In this document: piece by piece, positions 1 to 5,964 of the stretch | Numbering within the stretch: position 1 is the stretch's first letter | How the letters are laid out: each line of letters begins with the position of its first letter | Assembly: GCA_040388375.1 (NCBI GenBank) | Contig: JAZKBU010000017.1 | Coordinates: 1 to 42,372 of the forward strand | DNA from: Bacteroidota bacterium | GTDB taxonomy: Bacteria > Bacteroidota > Bacteroidia > UKL13-3 | Length of the DNA: 42,372 bases | Direction: 5' to 3' | Program-made: the position numbers and the translations under genes | Notes under the pieces: generated by a model | What the model saw: only the letters and a program-made list of their open reading frames with translations | Told to the model about the DNA's origin: nothing | Databases searched by the model: none

Positions 1-55
1 CTAGGCAACTAAACCTAACAATAACTAAGCAACATGGCTCAGTTCAGTATTTCAT
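1..55. repeat. Left copy of 55-bp terminal direct repeat
   Basis: The first 55 bases are identical to the last 55 (42318-42372). An exact overlap of this length at contig ends is the usual sign of a circular or circularly permuted molecule assembled by k-mers, which gives a unit of about 42,317 bp. It falls inside an attC-like inverted repeat, so a break in the assembly graph at a repeated element is the alternative reading. Confidence 0.9.
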
Positions 56-108
56 AGTGCGGTTTAGTTTTTCAAAGTCGCCACGTCGCTTAGTATTGTT
101 CGTTAGGC
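13..108 (-). repeat. attC-like imperfect inverted repeat A
   Basis: On the minus strand this element opens with GCCTAAC (rc of 102-108) and closes with GTTAGGT (rc of 13-19). Both match the integron attC core consensus RYYYAAC...GTTRRRY. The arms pair as TAACGAACAATACTAAGC against GCTTAGTTATTGTTA, with a GA bulge on one side only, as in attC sites with extrahelical bases. Total length is 96 bp, within the usual attC range. It abuts element B and lies upstream of the 42265 gene across the contig junction. That it is a recombination site is inference from form alone. Confidence 0.55.
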
Positions 109-239
109 ACAACAATAAATTAGCGACAAGTGGCTGTTGTTTCCGCTATAAGGTAAGTTTAATGCACATTTAAACGTCCCTGCGATTCTATTACCTGCTG
201 TGCTGCTGACTAGCCACCTGCGCCAAATATTGTTCGTTA
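109..239 (-). repeat. attC-like imperfect inverted repeat B, overlapping a stop codon
   Basis: The minus-strand arm starts TAACGAACAATATTTGGCG, and its TAA is the stop codon of the NinB-like gene (237-239). The other arm is AACAATAAATTAGCG...AGTGGCT on the plus strand at 111-135. The arms pair imperfectly (AACAATA, GCG, GTGGCT) around a loop of about 75 bases. The distal core is GTTGTGC, one base off GTTRRRY. A stop codon inside the first core is typical of integron cassettes. It runs straight into element A, so the two repeats are tandem with no gene between them. Confidence 0.5.
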
Positions 240-686
240 AAAATCTAATTCCAAATTTTCATTTGGAAGTGGTATTTTCCATTCCCAATCAAGCTCAAAT
301 TTTTGTCTTAATTTTTCCATTCGCTCCTCAAATTCTCCAACCGTTTTAGTTTTTGAGCTTCCGGGACGGTTTATTAATTCTCCAGTTCTTTCGTTTATAG
401 ATGTAGTGTGCCAAATGTTTGATTTGTTCCAATCATGCATTTCGTCTTTATCCCAAATCTCCCCCAATCGTTCATGAAAACAGTCTATTTGCTCCTGAAT
501 AACACAACCCCAATAATAACGATTTTGCCTGTGGCTGCGCGTATTTTTAACAACCTCAATAACTATATGAAGCCTTTTACCTATATTTTTTAAAAGGAAA
601 TCAACAATTGTTGATGTAGTGTTTTTTTGAAGTTTGCCACCATCCTTACAATCTGAGTAAATTTCAAGTTTACATTTTGAAGTCAT
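237..686 (-). CDS. NinB-like recombination protein
   Basis: This 149-residue protein resembles the lambda NinB (Orf) family, single-strand-binding accessory factors for phage recombination that bypass RecFOR-type functions. The family pattern is visible: a basic S-x-x-Q-N-R-Y-Y-W-G segment near residues 51-60, a D/E-M-H-x-W-x-K stretch in the middle, then T-G-E and a Pro-Ser-rich loop before a final E-F-x-x-x-M-E helix and an I-P-L-P tail. Its ATG overlaps the stop of the upstream exonuclease gene as ATGA, so translation is probably coupled. It ends the recombination operon (annealing protein, exonuclease, NinB). The stop codon is the first base triplet of an attC-like repeat. Confidence 0.75.
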   Translation of the reverse strand: MTSKCKLEIYSDCKDGGKLQKNTTSTIVDFLLKNIGKRLHIVIEVVKNTRSHRQNRYYWGCVIQEQIDCFHERLGEIWDKDEMHDWNKSNIWHTTSINERTGELINRPGSSKTKTVGEFEERMEKLRQKFELDWEWKIPLPNENLELDF

Positions 687-1537
687 TTATTTAATTTGTT
701 TTTGGCCCATCCCGGTAAATCCAGTTGATGATAGCCAGTTGCAGAATGAAACTCATAACCTTGATGCCATAAATTGTTTTCCTCGCAAAATTTTATTTGT
801 TGTAACAGATCATTAAACTGCTGTTTACCTAATGCGATAAAATCTTTGTCTGCCTTATAAACAGATATGTTATAAGGAGGTAATGTTTCTACAACAAGAA
901 AAAAGAAATCTGGGAACTTTCCGAATAAAGTTTCTTCAGCATCTAAATAGGAACCAACTTGTAAATGATAACCAAAATTAAAAGCAGCCTTTGTAAAACC
1001 TTCAGGACTTCCATCATTAGAGCTTTTTAAATCCATTATAAAAGAGTCGGCTGTCGCATCTTTATAGCCAATTAAAGGCAATCCAGTTGCTCTGTGGCTC
1101 CAAGAAACCTTATCCTGTGTTCTTGTAATTCTAGAAAGTAGTTCCTTCGCTTTTGGATTTTCAAATGTTTTGTTTGCAAGGAATTTAGCAAGCTCTGCAT
1201 CTTCTGAATTTATCCATGTTTTACCCCTGTTTTCTTCTGCCCATTCTGTAAATTTTTGAACTTGAATAATAGTTTCGGGACTTGGTTTTTTTGCGTTTAA
1301 TTGCGAAGATGTCGGTTTTTTAATATCATCCGGCATAATAGCAAATTTTCTATCATATTCATCTGGAGTTAGAATTAAAATATCAATTATTTGGCCGAAT
1401 ACCATTGATGCCGTTGGCTCAAATTTTGTTAATCTATATTCAACATAATGCTGAGGTGACTTTTGAAACGCTTTTAATGATGAATAAGAAAGTGGTCTTT
1501 TATCGAATTCTGGTTTAAAATCAGTGGTGTATCTCAT
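683..1537 (-). CDS. PD-(D/E)XK exonuclease (DUF3799/RecE-like)
   Basis: A 284-residue protein likely to resect double-strand DNA ends for single-strand annealing recombination. The N-terminus has the R-P-L-S-Y-S-S-L-K-A-F motif typical of the PDDEXK_1/DUF3799 group related to exonuclease VIII. The catalytic core is visible as G-Y-K-D160, then M-D169-L-K171-S-S, then a helix with Q193-x-G-x-Y that fits the QxxxY motif. The gene lies one base after the annealing-protein gene, and its TGA overlaps the ATG of the NinB-like gene. The trio forms a Red/RecET-like module. Family assignment is from motifs I can see; polarity of digestion is not known. Confidence 0.85.
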   Translation of the reverse strand: MRYTTDFKPEFDKRPLSYSSLKAFQKSPQHYVEYRLTKFEPTASMVFGQIIDILILTPDEYDRKFAIMPDDIKKPTSSQLNAKKPSPETIIQVQKFTEWAEENRGKTWINSEDAELAKFLANKTFENPKAKELLSRITRTQDKVSWSHRATGLPLIGYKDATADSFIMDLKSSNDGSPEGFTKAAFNFGYHLQVGSYLDAEETLFGKFPDFFFLVVETLPPYNISVYKADKDFIALGKQQFNDLLQQIKFCEENNLWHQGYEFHSATGYHQLDLPGWAKNKLNK

Positions 1538-2254
1538 TTAATTAGTTTTAGGAGTTAATTTTTTTCGAATAGTTTCAATTGCTGATCTGAACGCCATATT
1601 TTTATTTAGATTTTTATCGGATGATGTTAATTGCCATATGTATTTATCCAAACCTTCAATATCTGTAATTAGATCTAAACTTTCTTGAATAATAGGATCT
1701 AACTTAACTTCTGGATACATTATATTTTGATCTGGATTAAAATTAATTGTATCGCGCCGATTCAAATTGCCTCCAAACATATTTCCAAAATGATCGCAAG
1801 CATCCTTTATTGCCGCTGTTTTTGCCTTTGGAAATGCCATAGAAATAGCGCCATTATTTATGTTGGCCAAATCAGCGGCAGACATACCGGCGCGGGTTTG
1901 TAATTGTTCGGCTCCAATTCCATCATGATAATCCATTTCGCCAGTTGCTGGATTGAAATAATGAATCCTGACAGTTACCCACACTCCATTGAATGATGTA
2001 CCTTGGTCTGTTATTTCAATTTGATATTTTTTAAATATCTTGCGAAGTAAGTACTCAATCTTATCAATTGGCAAATATTTATAAGGGACTTTTTGCCCGT
2101 TTACTTCCTGCTTTATATACGGATGTTCTTTTATCCATCTAGCAGGTGGATCTTGGCTTAACAGGAAGTTTAACTGTTCTACTTTTGTTACTTGCTCAAT
2201 CTTTTCTTCTAAAATTTCAGCAATAGTTGGTAATCTATATGTTTGTAATTCCAT
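1538..2254 (-). CDS. Single-strand DNA annealing protein (Sak/ERF/Rad52-like)
   Basis: A 238-residue protein that probably pairs with the downstream exonuclease to anneal complementary single strands in phage recombination. The central part has the arrangement expected of Sak-type Rad52-like annealers: a beta-rich region (residues about 55-105), then a helical segment with A-F-P-K-A-K-T-A-A-I-K-D-A-C-D-H-F-G, which resembles the conserved A-x-x-x-A-x-x-R-A-h-x-x-A-x-x-x-h-G signature. The exact family (Rad52, ERF, RecT) cannot be fixed by eye. It starts one base after the stop of the HTH regulator gene at 2256, suggesting that regulator and recombination genes share one transcript. Confidence 0.75.
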   Translation of the reverse strand: MELQTYRLPTIAEILEEKIEQVTKVEQLNFLLSQDPPARWIKEHPYIKQEVNGQKVPYKYLPIDKIEYLLRKIFKKYQIEITDQGTSFNGVWVTVRIHYFNPATGEMDYHDGIGAEQLQTRAGMSAADLANINNGAISMAFPKAKTAAIKDACDHFGNMFGGNLNRRDTINFNPDQNIMYPEVKLDPIIQESLDLITDIEGLDKYIWQLTSSDKNLNKNMAFRSAIETIRKKLTPKTN

Positions 2255-2255
2255 A

Positions 2256-2435
2256 TTATTTTTTTATAATTTGTTTTACGATTATCATTTGTGTTTCTGT
2301 AAATTTACCTGTAGTCAAAAGTTCATCAAGCCAAACGCGGGAAATTCCTATTTTTTCAGCAACAAATTTTTTCTTTAAGCCTTTATTTTTAATAGCTCTT
2401 TCAAGCTTTATCCCATAATGTATTGTTTTTCCCAT
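2256..2435 (-). CDS. Small HTH regulator (Cro-like)
   Basis: A 59-residue protein that I translated by hand. It reads as a compact XRE/Cro-type DNA-binding domain: K-L-E-R-A-I-K-N-K-G, then K-K-K-F-V-A-E-K-I-G-I-S-R-V-W-L-D-E-L-L, which is a helix-turn-helix with the usual A-x-x-h-G-h-S-x-x-x-h core, followed by a short C-terminal helix. A promoter with exact Bacteroidota-type boxes lies just upstream, with a 16-bp dyad between the boxes, so autoregulation is likely. It is the first gene of the recombination operon. As no integrase is seen, it may time early transcription and need not control lysogeny. Confidence 0.7.
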   Translation of the reverse strand: MGKTIHYGIKLERAIKNKGLKKKFVAEKIGISRVWLDELLTTGKFTETQMIIVKQIIKK

Positions 2436-2459
2436 TTTTTAGTTAATTATAAATTTCAG

Positions 2460-2489
2460 CAAATATACACTTTACATATGTGTAAACAA
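2460..2489 (-). promoter_or_regulatory. Promoter with embedded 16-bp operator for the HTH gene
   Basis: On the minus strand the sequence reads TTG (2489-2487), 19 bases, TATATTTG (2467-2460), an exact fit to the Bacteroidota sigma consensus TTG-N19-TAnnTTTG. The 19-base spacer contains the dyad TTTACACATATGTAAA (2486-2471), which has 6-bp arms. A bound dimer would block RNA polymerase. Transcription would begin near 2453, about 18 bases before the ATG of the HTH gene. The dyad also covers the stop codon of the upstream 107-residue gene. Confidence 0.7.
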
Positions 2490-2795
2490 CAAACGATGTA
2501 ATGTTTTTTCAACAAATTCACCCTTTGAATTTGAAAATATTAAATCATCATATTTTTCAGCAGGACATCGACATTCTTTATAATGATCCGTAGATGTGAT
2601 ATGTTTAATGGTTATGTAAATACGATTAAACCATTCGGTGTTTTCATTACTCATATCATGCAACTTATCAAAATATTTTGAATCCTCAATGTTTTTTGAA
2701 AGCACTTTACCGGCATGAAGTATTTCAGATATTTTTGAAATGCCAGTTAATTTTTCCGCGTTTTTAACAGCTTCTTCAAATTGTTCTTCGCTCAT
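2472..2795 (-). CDS. Unknown 107-residue protein
   Basis: I do not recognise this protein. It is mostly charged and helical (E-E-Q-F-E-E-A-V-K-N-A-E at the N-terminus), with a C-E-C-type pair K-E-C-R-C-P near residue 75 that could bind a metal but is not a full finger. Its ATG overlaps the stop of the preceding gene (ATGA). It is the last gene before the HTH promoter, and its stop codon lies within the operator dyad at 2471-2486. It belongs to the accessory operon that starts at 5813. Confidence 0.6.
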   Translation of the reverse strand: MSEEQFEEAVKNAEKLTGISKISEILHAGKVLSKNIEDSKYFDKLHDMSNENTEWFNRIYITIKHITSTDHYKECRCPAEKYDDLIFSNSKGEFVEKTLHRLLFTHM

Positions 2796-3058
2796 GATTG
2801 ATATTTTTCTAAAATTTTTATTGAATGGGAAACCTGTTCTATTTTCAAATAAACAGTTAATTTTGCTATTCGCATTTCTTCATCTTTGCCAGTTTTAGGA
2901 TCTTTCATCGTTTCATAAGCTTTTATCATTTCAGACAATTTTCCCCTTAAAACAATAATCGAATAGTTAACATCAATATCAAACCTATAAATAGGAATGA
3001 CAATTTCTTTATGAATGTTTTTGTAATTCCTGCGAGATTTATTGATATTTTTTTTCAT
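2792..3058 (-). CDS. Unknown 88-residue protein
   Basis: Unrecognised basic N-terminal protein (K-K-N-I-N-K-S-R-R-N-Y) followed by a segment with alternating hydrophobics and a charged helix (K-L-S-E-M-I-K-A-Y-E). I chose the ATG at 3058 because it lies just after the previous stop at 3066. An upstream in-frame ATG at 3085 would add nine residues that overlap the preceding gene. The stop is ATGA-coupled to the next gene. It could be a small DNA-associated protein, but there is no motif to support that. Confidence 0.55.
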   Translation of the reverse strand: MKKNINKSRRNYKNIHKEIVIPIYRFDIDVNYSIIVLRGKLSEMIKAYETMKDPKTGKDEEMRIAKLTVYLKIEQVSHSIKILEKYQS

Positions 3059-3065
3059 ACAATTA

Positions 3066-3233
3066 TTACAAACTCTCCTTTGCAAAGTCTATTAATGATT
3101 CAATATCTAACTCTAGATTAATATTATCGGTATGTTTTACAAGTCTCCTTAATTCATTTTTATTTTGTAAAACATCCCACATACTAACCTTTTTGCCTTC
3201 TTTTAAATCCAATATAATTTGTTCGCTAGTCAT
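3066..3233 (-). CDS. Unknown 55-residue acidic protein
   Basis: A small protein beginning M-T-S-E-Q-I-I-L-D-L-K-E-G and ending in an acidic helix (L-E-L-D-I-E-S-L-I-D-F-A-K-E-S-L). The start at 3233 is favoured because the stop of the upstream GHKL-like gene and this ATG share a base (TAATG), which normally gives tight translational coupling. A longer reading from 3311 would run 78 bases inside the upstream gene. The coupling suggests a product made in step with the ATPase-like protein, possibly a partner. Function unknown. Confidence 0.6.
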   Translation of the reverse strand: MTSEQIILDLKEGKKVSMWDVLQNKNELRRLVKHTDNINLELDIESLIDFAKESL

Positions 3234-4504
3234 TAAATCAATATTTGTTTTTTTTCTAAAATTTGTTTTGCAAATAAATCGATGAAATGTTGTTGAAAAG
3301 ATCGGCTGCAATCCTCGTACCCTGATAAAAAATGTTCATTTTCCTCAATAATTGCTGTTATTATATCGAATTGTGATTTTCTCTTTAATTCTGTACTAAA
3401 CATTATTAACTTTTCATCAATATTTATTTTTGCCATAACATTCGCACTTCCAAAAATACCGGTTATCCATTTCAATTCAGGATTAATTTCATAACCACAA
3501 CTCTCAAGCATTGAGATAGCAATGTTTATTTTATGCTCAAAATCTTTATCAATAACTTCATGAAATGAATTTACTTTATCGGCACGTCTTACTGCGCTTA
3601 TATGTGGATGAGCTGAAGATAGTTTCTTAAACAAAGAAGTTGGAACAATTATTAATTCGGATTCGTCAATTTCAACTCCTCTACTTTTAAACGCTTCAAA
3701 ATCATCTTTTGCTATTACCTTAGCATTTCCTATTGTATCAGACCATTCTTTGTTAAAACTACCACTCCAATCATAATCCATATCATACTCAAAAGTACCT
3801 TCTTTTAAACTTGAAAGAAAAAGCTCAACACAATTTTTATCAAGAGCTTTAATTATTTTACCAAGATCATTTTCTAAATAACCTTTATATTCTCTAAGTT
3901 CGTTAATTTCTGCGCCCTTTATATCATAAGAAAACACTCCTTTGTAATCAGATTTCCTTTCTATAAGAACACCATTTTTATAGATACAAAGTGTCTGTTT
4001 TGCCGGGTAAATTGCGAAATCATCAGTTTCAAAAATGGCAGAAGATGTAATAAAATAATTGCCCCAATCATCAACAACTTCTTTTATTTTTCCTGTATTT
4101 TGAATAAAAAATGTTGTAGTATTCGTCTGTCCACCGACAGACGAAGTTGTTTCTTTAAAAGCATTTCCTTCATCCAAAGCATTACACCATATTTCCCTGC
4201 ATATCATCCAAGGTTCCCAATCTAAACCCATAGTAGATGTAATACTTGTTCTTTCATTATTTATGTAGAGAATTTCAAATTCTGTATTTTGAATGTTTTC
4301 TTTTTTAACATCTATTTTTATTTCCTCTTCTCCAACGAAGATTTTAAAGTCAATATTATTTCGAACTAAAAATGCTAATGAATATTTTAAACCGGTACCG
4401 AATTTCCCAATTTTTATTTTATTGTTTTGTTTTGTAGATCCACCCATTAAACTTATAAGTCTAACATCGAGTTCTCCGCTGTTTTGAATTTTTAAATATT
4501 CCAT
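3233..4504 (-). CDS. GHKL-type ATPase-like protein with rearranged motifs
   Basis: This 423-residue protein looks like a Bergerat-fold ATP-binding protein with motifs in an unusual order. Residues 8-13 (N-S-G-E-L-D) resemble the G1 box, 21-25 (G-G-S-T-K) the T-S-K loop of Hsp90/MutL, and 32-40 (I-G-K-F-G-T-G-L-K) the glycine-rich lid. Only after these comes an N-box-like helix, R-E104-I-W-C-N108-A-L-D111-E-G113. In Hsp90, MutL and gyrase B the N box comes first, so the fold may be circularly permuted. The C-terminus has E-E-N-E-H391 followed by Y-E-D398-C-S-R401, which could be a metal site. The stop is TAATG-coupled to a 55-residue gene. Role unknown; a phage early function or host-takeover role is guesswork. 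Confidence 0.6.
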   Translation of the reverse strand: MEYLKIQNSGELDVRLISLMGGSTKQNNKIKIGKFGTGLKYSLAFLVRNNIDFKIFVGEEEIKIDVKKENIQNTEFEILYINNERTSITSTMGLDWEPWMICREIWCNALDEGNAFKETTSSVGGQTNTTTFFIQNTGKIKEVVDDWGNYFITSSAIFETDDFAIYPAKQTLCIYKNGVLIERKSDYKGVFSYDIKGAEINELREYKGYLENDLGKIIKALDKNCVELFLSSLKEGTFEYDMDYDWSGSFNKEWSDTIGNAKVIAKDDFEAFKSRGVEIDESELIIVPTSLFKKLSSAHPHISAVRRADKVNSFHEVIDKDFEHKINIAISMLESCGYEINPELKWITGIFGSANVMAKINIDEKLIMFSTELKRKSQFDIITAIIEENEHFLSGYEDCSRSFQQHFIDLFAKQILEKKQILI

Positions 4505-4524
4505 ATCCTTTTATTTGTTTTAAA

Positions 4525-5391
4525 TTAAAAATTCCTTTTTACAAAACTTCCTGAAGCAAATGATTCAGCTTCAAATTCAAAAAAGTTTTTGTAATAATAA
4601 TGGTTTCTGCCAAGAGCTAAGTCGTTTAACCCATAAGCGGCCCCGAAATATGGAAGATCCATATAAATATATTTGAATGGCCCAGTTTTATCTATATATT
4701 TGTTATAATCTCCGAATACAATATTATTTATATTTAAATAATCTCTATACTGAAGCATATGTATAAATTCGTGGGATAATGCTTCTGACCTTGCAGAAGG
4801 TTTTACTCCATTTGAAACGGTAATAGATGAAACTAAATTAGTAGAAAATGCCGTTGTTTTATTAGTTGTTGTAAAACATGGAGTTAGTGTATATAGGGTA
4901 TTTTCAAAATTAAAAGAATTACCTTTTGTAAACGCAGTAACTGCTAAAGCCCCTATTCCAAAAGGTAATGCATATGGTTTTATTTTTCTTGTTTTTGTAT
5001 TGGTTTCTAATCTAACAAGCCCGAACAAATCCACATTATAATATTCTAAAAATTTAGAACTTCTGGAAGTATTATAAACAATCGACGTACCTAATGCATC
5101 GGTAAATTGCATTGTCCACGCTAAATAATTTATTTCATTGGTAAACATATAACCAGCTCCCATTTTTGTCCCGGCTATAACAGCTCCTCCTATTGCGCCG
5201 TTTCTAAATCCGTGTAAAAATGCTTTTGAGTGAGTTACATGTCTTGGGTTTGTAATTAATTCACTAACCCCTCCTATTGCGCCATTGATAGCAACATTAT
5301 AAAATAATAATTGCCCTCTTTGATCTGAGTAAGATTGCGCTGTTACGCTTAAGCTAAATAATGATAGTAGTACAATTGCCGTTGTTTTCAT
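4525..5391 (-). CDS. Secreted protein with HExxH zinc-peptidase-like motif
   Basis: A 288-residue protein with a clear signal peptide: K2, a hydrophobic core at residues 4-15 and a likely cut after T-A-Q19 in the Bacteroidota style. Two Gly/Ala-rich stretches (about 35-45 and 64-82) could be short membrane segments or a glycine-rich fold. Residues 206-211 read S-H207-E208-F-I-H211-M-L-Q, followed about 60 residues later by F-E-F-E-A-E-S-F, so H, H and a downstream E could bind zinc as in gluzincins. I do not recognise the family. A secreted protein in an early-type operon suggests a cell-envelope task such as surface alteration or superinfection exclusion; that is inference. Confidence 0.65.
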   Translation of the reverse strand: MKTTAIVLLSLFSLSVTAQSYSDQRGQLLFYNVAINGAIGGVSELITNPRHVTHSKAFLHGFRNGAIGGAVIAGTKMGAGYMFTNEINYLAWTMQFTDALGTSIVYNTSRSSKFLEYYNVDLFGLVRLETNTKTRKIKPYALPFGIGALAVTAFTKGNSFNFENTLYTLTPCFTTTNKTTAFSTNLVSSITVSNGVKPSARSEALSHEFIHMLQYRDYLNINNIVFGDYNKYIDKTGPFKYIYMDLPYFGAAYGLNDLALGRNHYYYKNFFEFEAESFASGSFVKRNF

Positions 5392-5407
5392 TGTTTTTGT
5401 TTTTAGA

Positions 5408-5557
5408 TTAATTATTTAACTTTTTTACACTTTCAAAAAATTCATTTACACCTTTTAGTTTTTCATTAAGATCTTTTTTGCTAATTCTTATAAATTGTGC
5501 CCCTACTGCGAAATTACGAAGTGATTGCGCTGCTCTTTTGTAATCTGCTGTTTTCAT
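5408..5557 (-). CDS. 49-residue microprotein
   Basis: A short ORF that I translated by hand: M-K-T-A-D-Y-K-R-A-A-Q-S-L-R at the N-terminus, then an amphipathic charged helix ending K-G-V-N-E-F-F-E-S-V-K-K-L. It begins one base after the stop of the preceding 44-residue ORF and ends 16 bases before the secreted HExxH gene, so it fits the operon tightly. No known family recognised. The charged pattern and close spacing make it more likely real than chance. Confidence 0.5.
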   Translation of the reverse strand: MKTADYKRAAQSLRNFAVGAQFIRISKKDLNEKLKGVNEFFESVKKLNN

Positions 5558-5558
5558 G

Positions 5559-5693
5559 TTAGTTTAATTTTTTAGATAAATAAAATGATACTTCAGAATC
5601 TATTAACTTGCCAAAAGGTTTTAATCCATTACAAATCGCATTAAATGTATTTGATGGGCGTATTTTTCGTTTTACTTGTTTAATATTTCCCAT
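5559..5693 (-). CDS. 44-residue basic microprotein
   Basis: A hand-translated ORF starting M-G-N-I-K-Q-V-K-R-K-I-R-P-S. It is strongly basic at the N-terminus and ends in F-Y-L-S-K-K-L-N. It lies between two other small ORFs with gaps of six bases and one base, and all are read from the promoter element at 5821-5905. It could be a nucleic-acid-binding or host-inhibiting peptide, but there is no motif. A plus-strand reading frame over the same bases lacks operon context and is judged a shadow. Confidence 0.5.
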   Translation of the reverse strand: MGNIKQVKRKIRPSNTFNAICNGLKPFGKLIDSEVSFYLSKKLN

Positions 5694-5699
5694 GATTAT

Positions 5700-5813
5700 T
5701 TACTTTTTATTGTTAAATTTATTGTCCAGCATTATAAGTGCCACAATTAACGATATAGCTCCTAGGAATATTATTCCTGATACTATTTGGGTGATTGATT
5801 CCTCTGTTAGCAT
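5700..5813 (-). CDS. 37-residue single-span membrane microprotein
   Basis: The first ORF after the duplicated promoter/leader element, with its ATG seven bases past the element. The peptide has one hydrophobic segment of about 20 residues (I-V-S-G-I-I-F-L-G-A-I-S-L-I-V-A-L-I) flanked by an acidic N-terminus (M-L-T-E-E-S) and a Lys/Asn-rich tail (N-K-F-N-N-K-K). This layout predicts a small inner-membrane protein. Being first in an early-type operon, it may act on the host membrane soon after infection, but that is inference. Confidence 0.55.
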   Translation of the reverse strand: MLTEESITQIVSGIIFLGAISLIVALIMLDNKFNNKK

Positions 5814-5820
5814 GTTTGAT

Positions 5821-5905
5821 TTTTTTAGTGAGTATTAATTTGATGAGACAAAACTACAAATTATTTTAATTACTTTACGTTTTTGTAAATAAAGTTATTA
5901 ACAAT
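5821..5905 (-). promoter_or_regulatory. Duplicated 85-bp promoter/leader element, copy A
   Basis: This 85-bp stretch matches 33456-33540 with no gaps and four mismatches. On the minus strand it contains the dyad TTTACAAAAACGTAAA (5889-5874) and then a TAGTTTTG box matching TAnnTTTG. A leader of about 35 bases leads to the ATG at 5813. No TTG lies 19 bases before the -7 box, so an activator may be needed. The terminator of the lysis operon ends just before it, so a new transcript must start here. Confidence 0.65.
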
Positions 5906-5915
5906 AAGCAATAAA

Positions 5916-5944
5916 AAAGCCTGTTTTTATTCAAAACAGGCTTT
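5916..5944 (-). terminator. Strong intrinsic terminator after the lysis cassette
   Basis: Perfect 12-bp inverted repeat AAAGCCTGTTTT (5916-5927) and AAAACAGGCTTT (5933-5944) with a 5-base loop. Read on the minus strand the hairpin is followed by TTTTTTATTG, a good U-tract. It lies 21 bases past the stop of the spanin gene and separates the late lysis operon from the next promoter. Confidence 0.9.
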
Positions 5945-5964
5945 AATAAACGAATTTACTTCGT

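Noticed and set aside
2227-2418. Plus-strand frame of 63 codons with hydrophobic start
   Set aside because: It is antisense to the HTH gene at 2256-2435, which fits the operon and promoter better.
5608-5838. Plus-strand frame of 76 codons
   Set aside because: It overlaps two well-spaced minus-strand microproteins and the promoter element and has no promoter or neighbour on its own strand.
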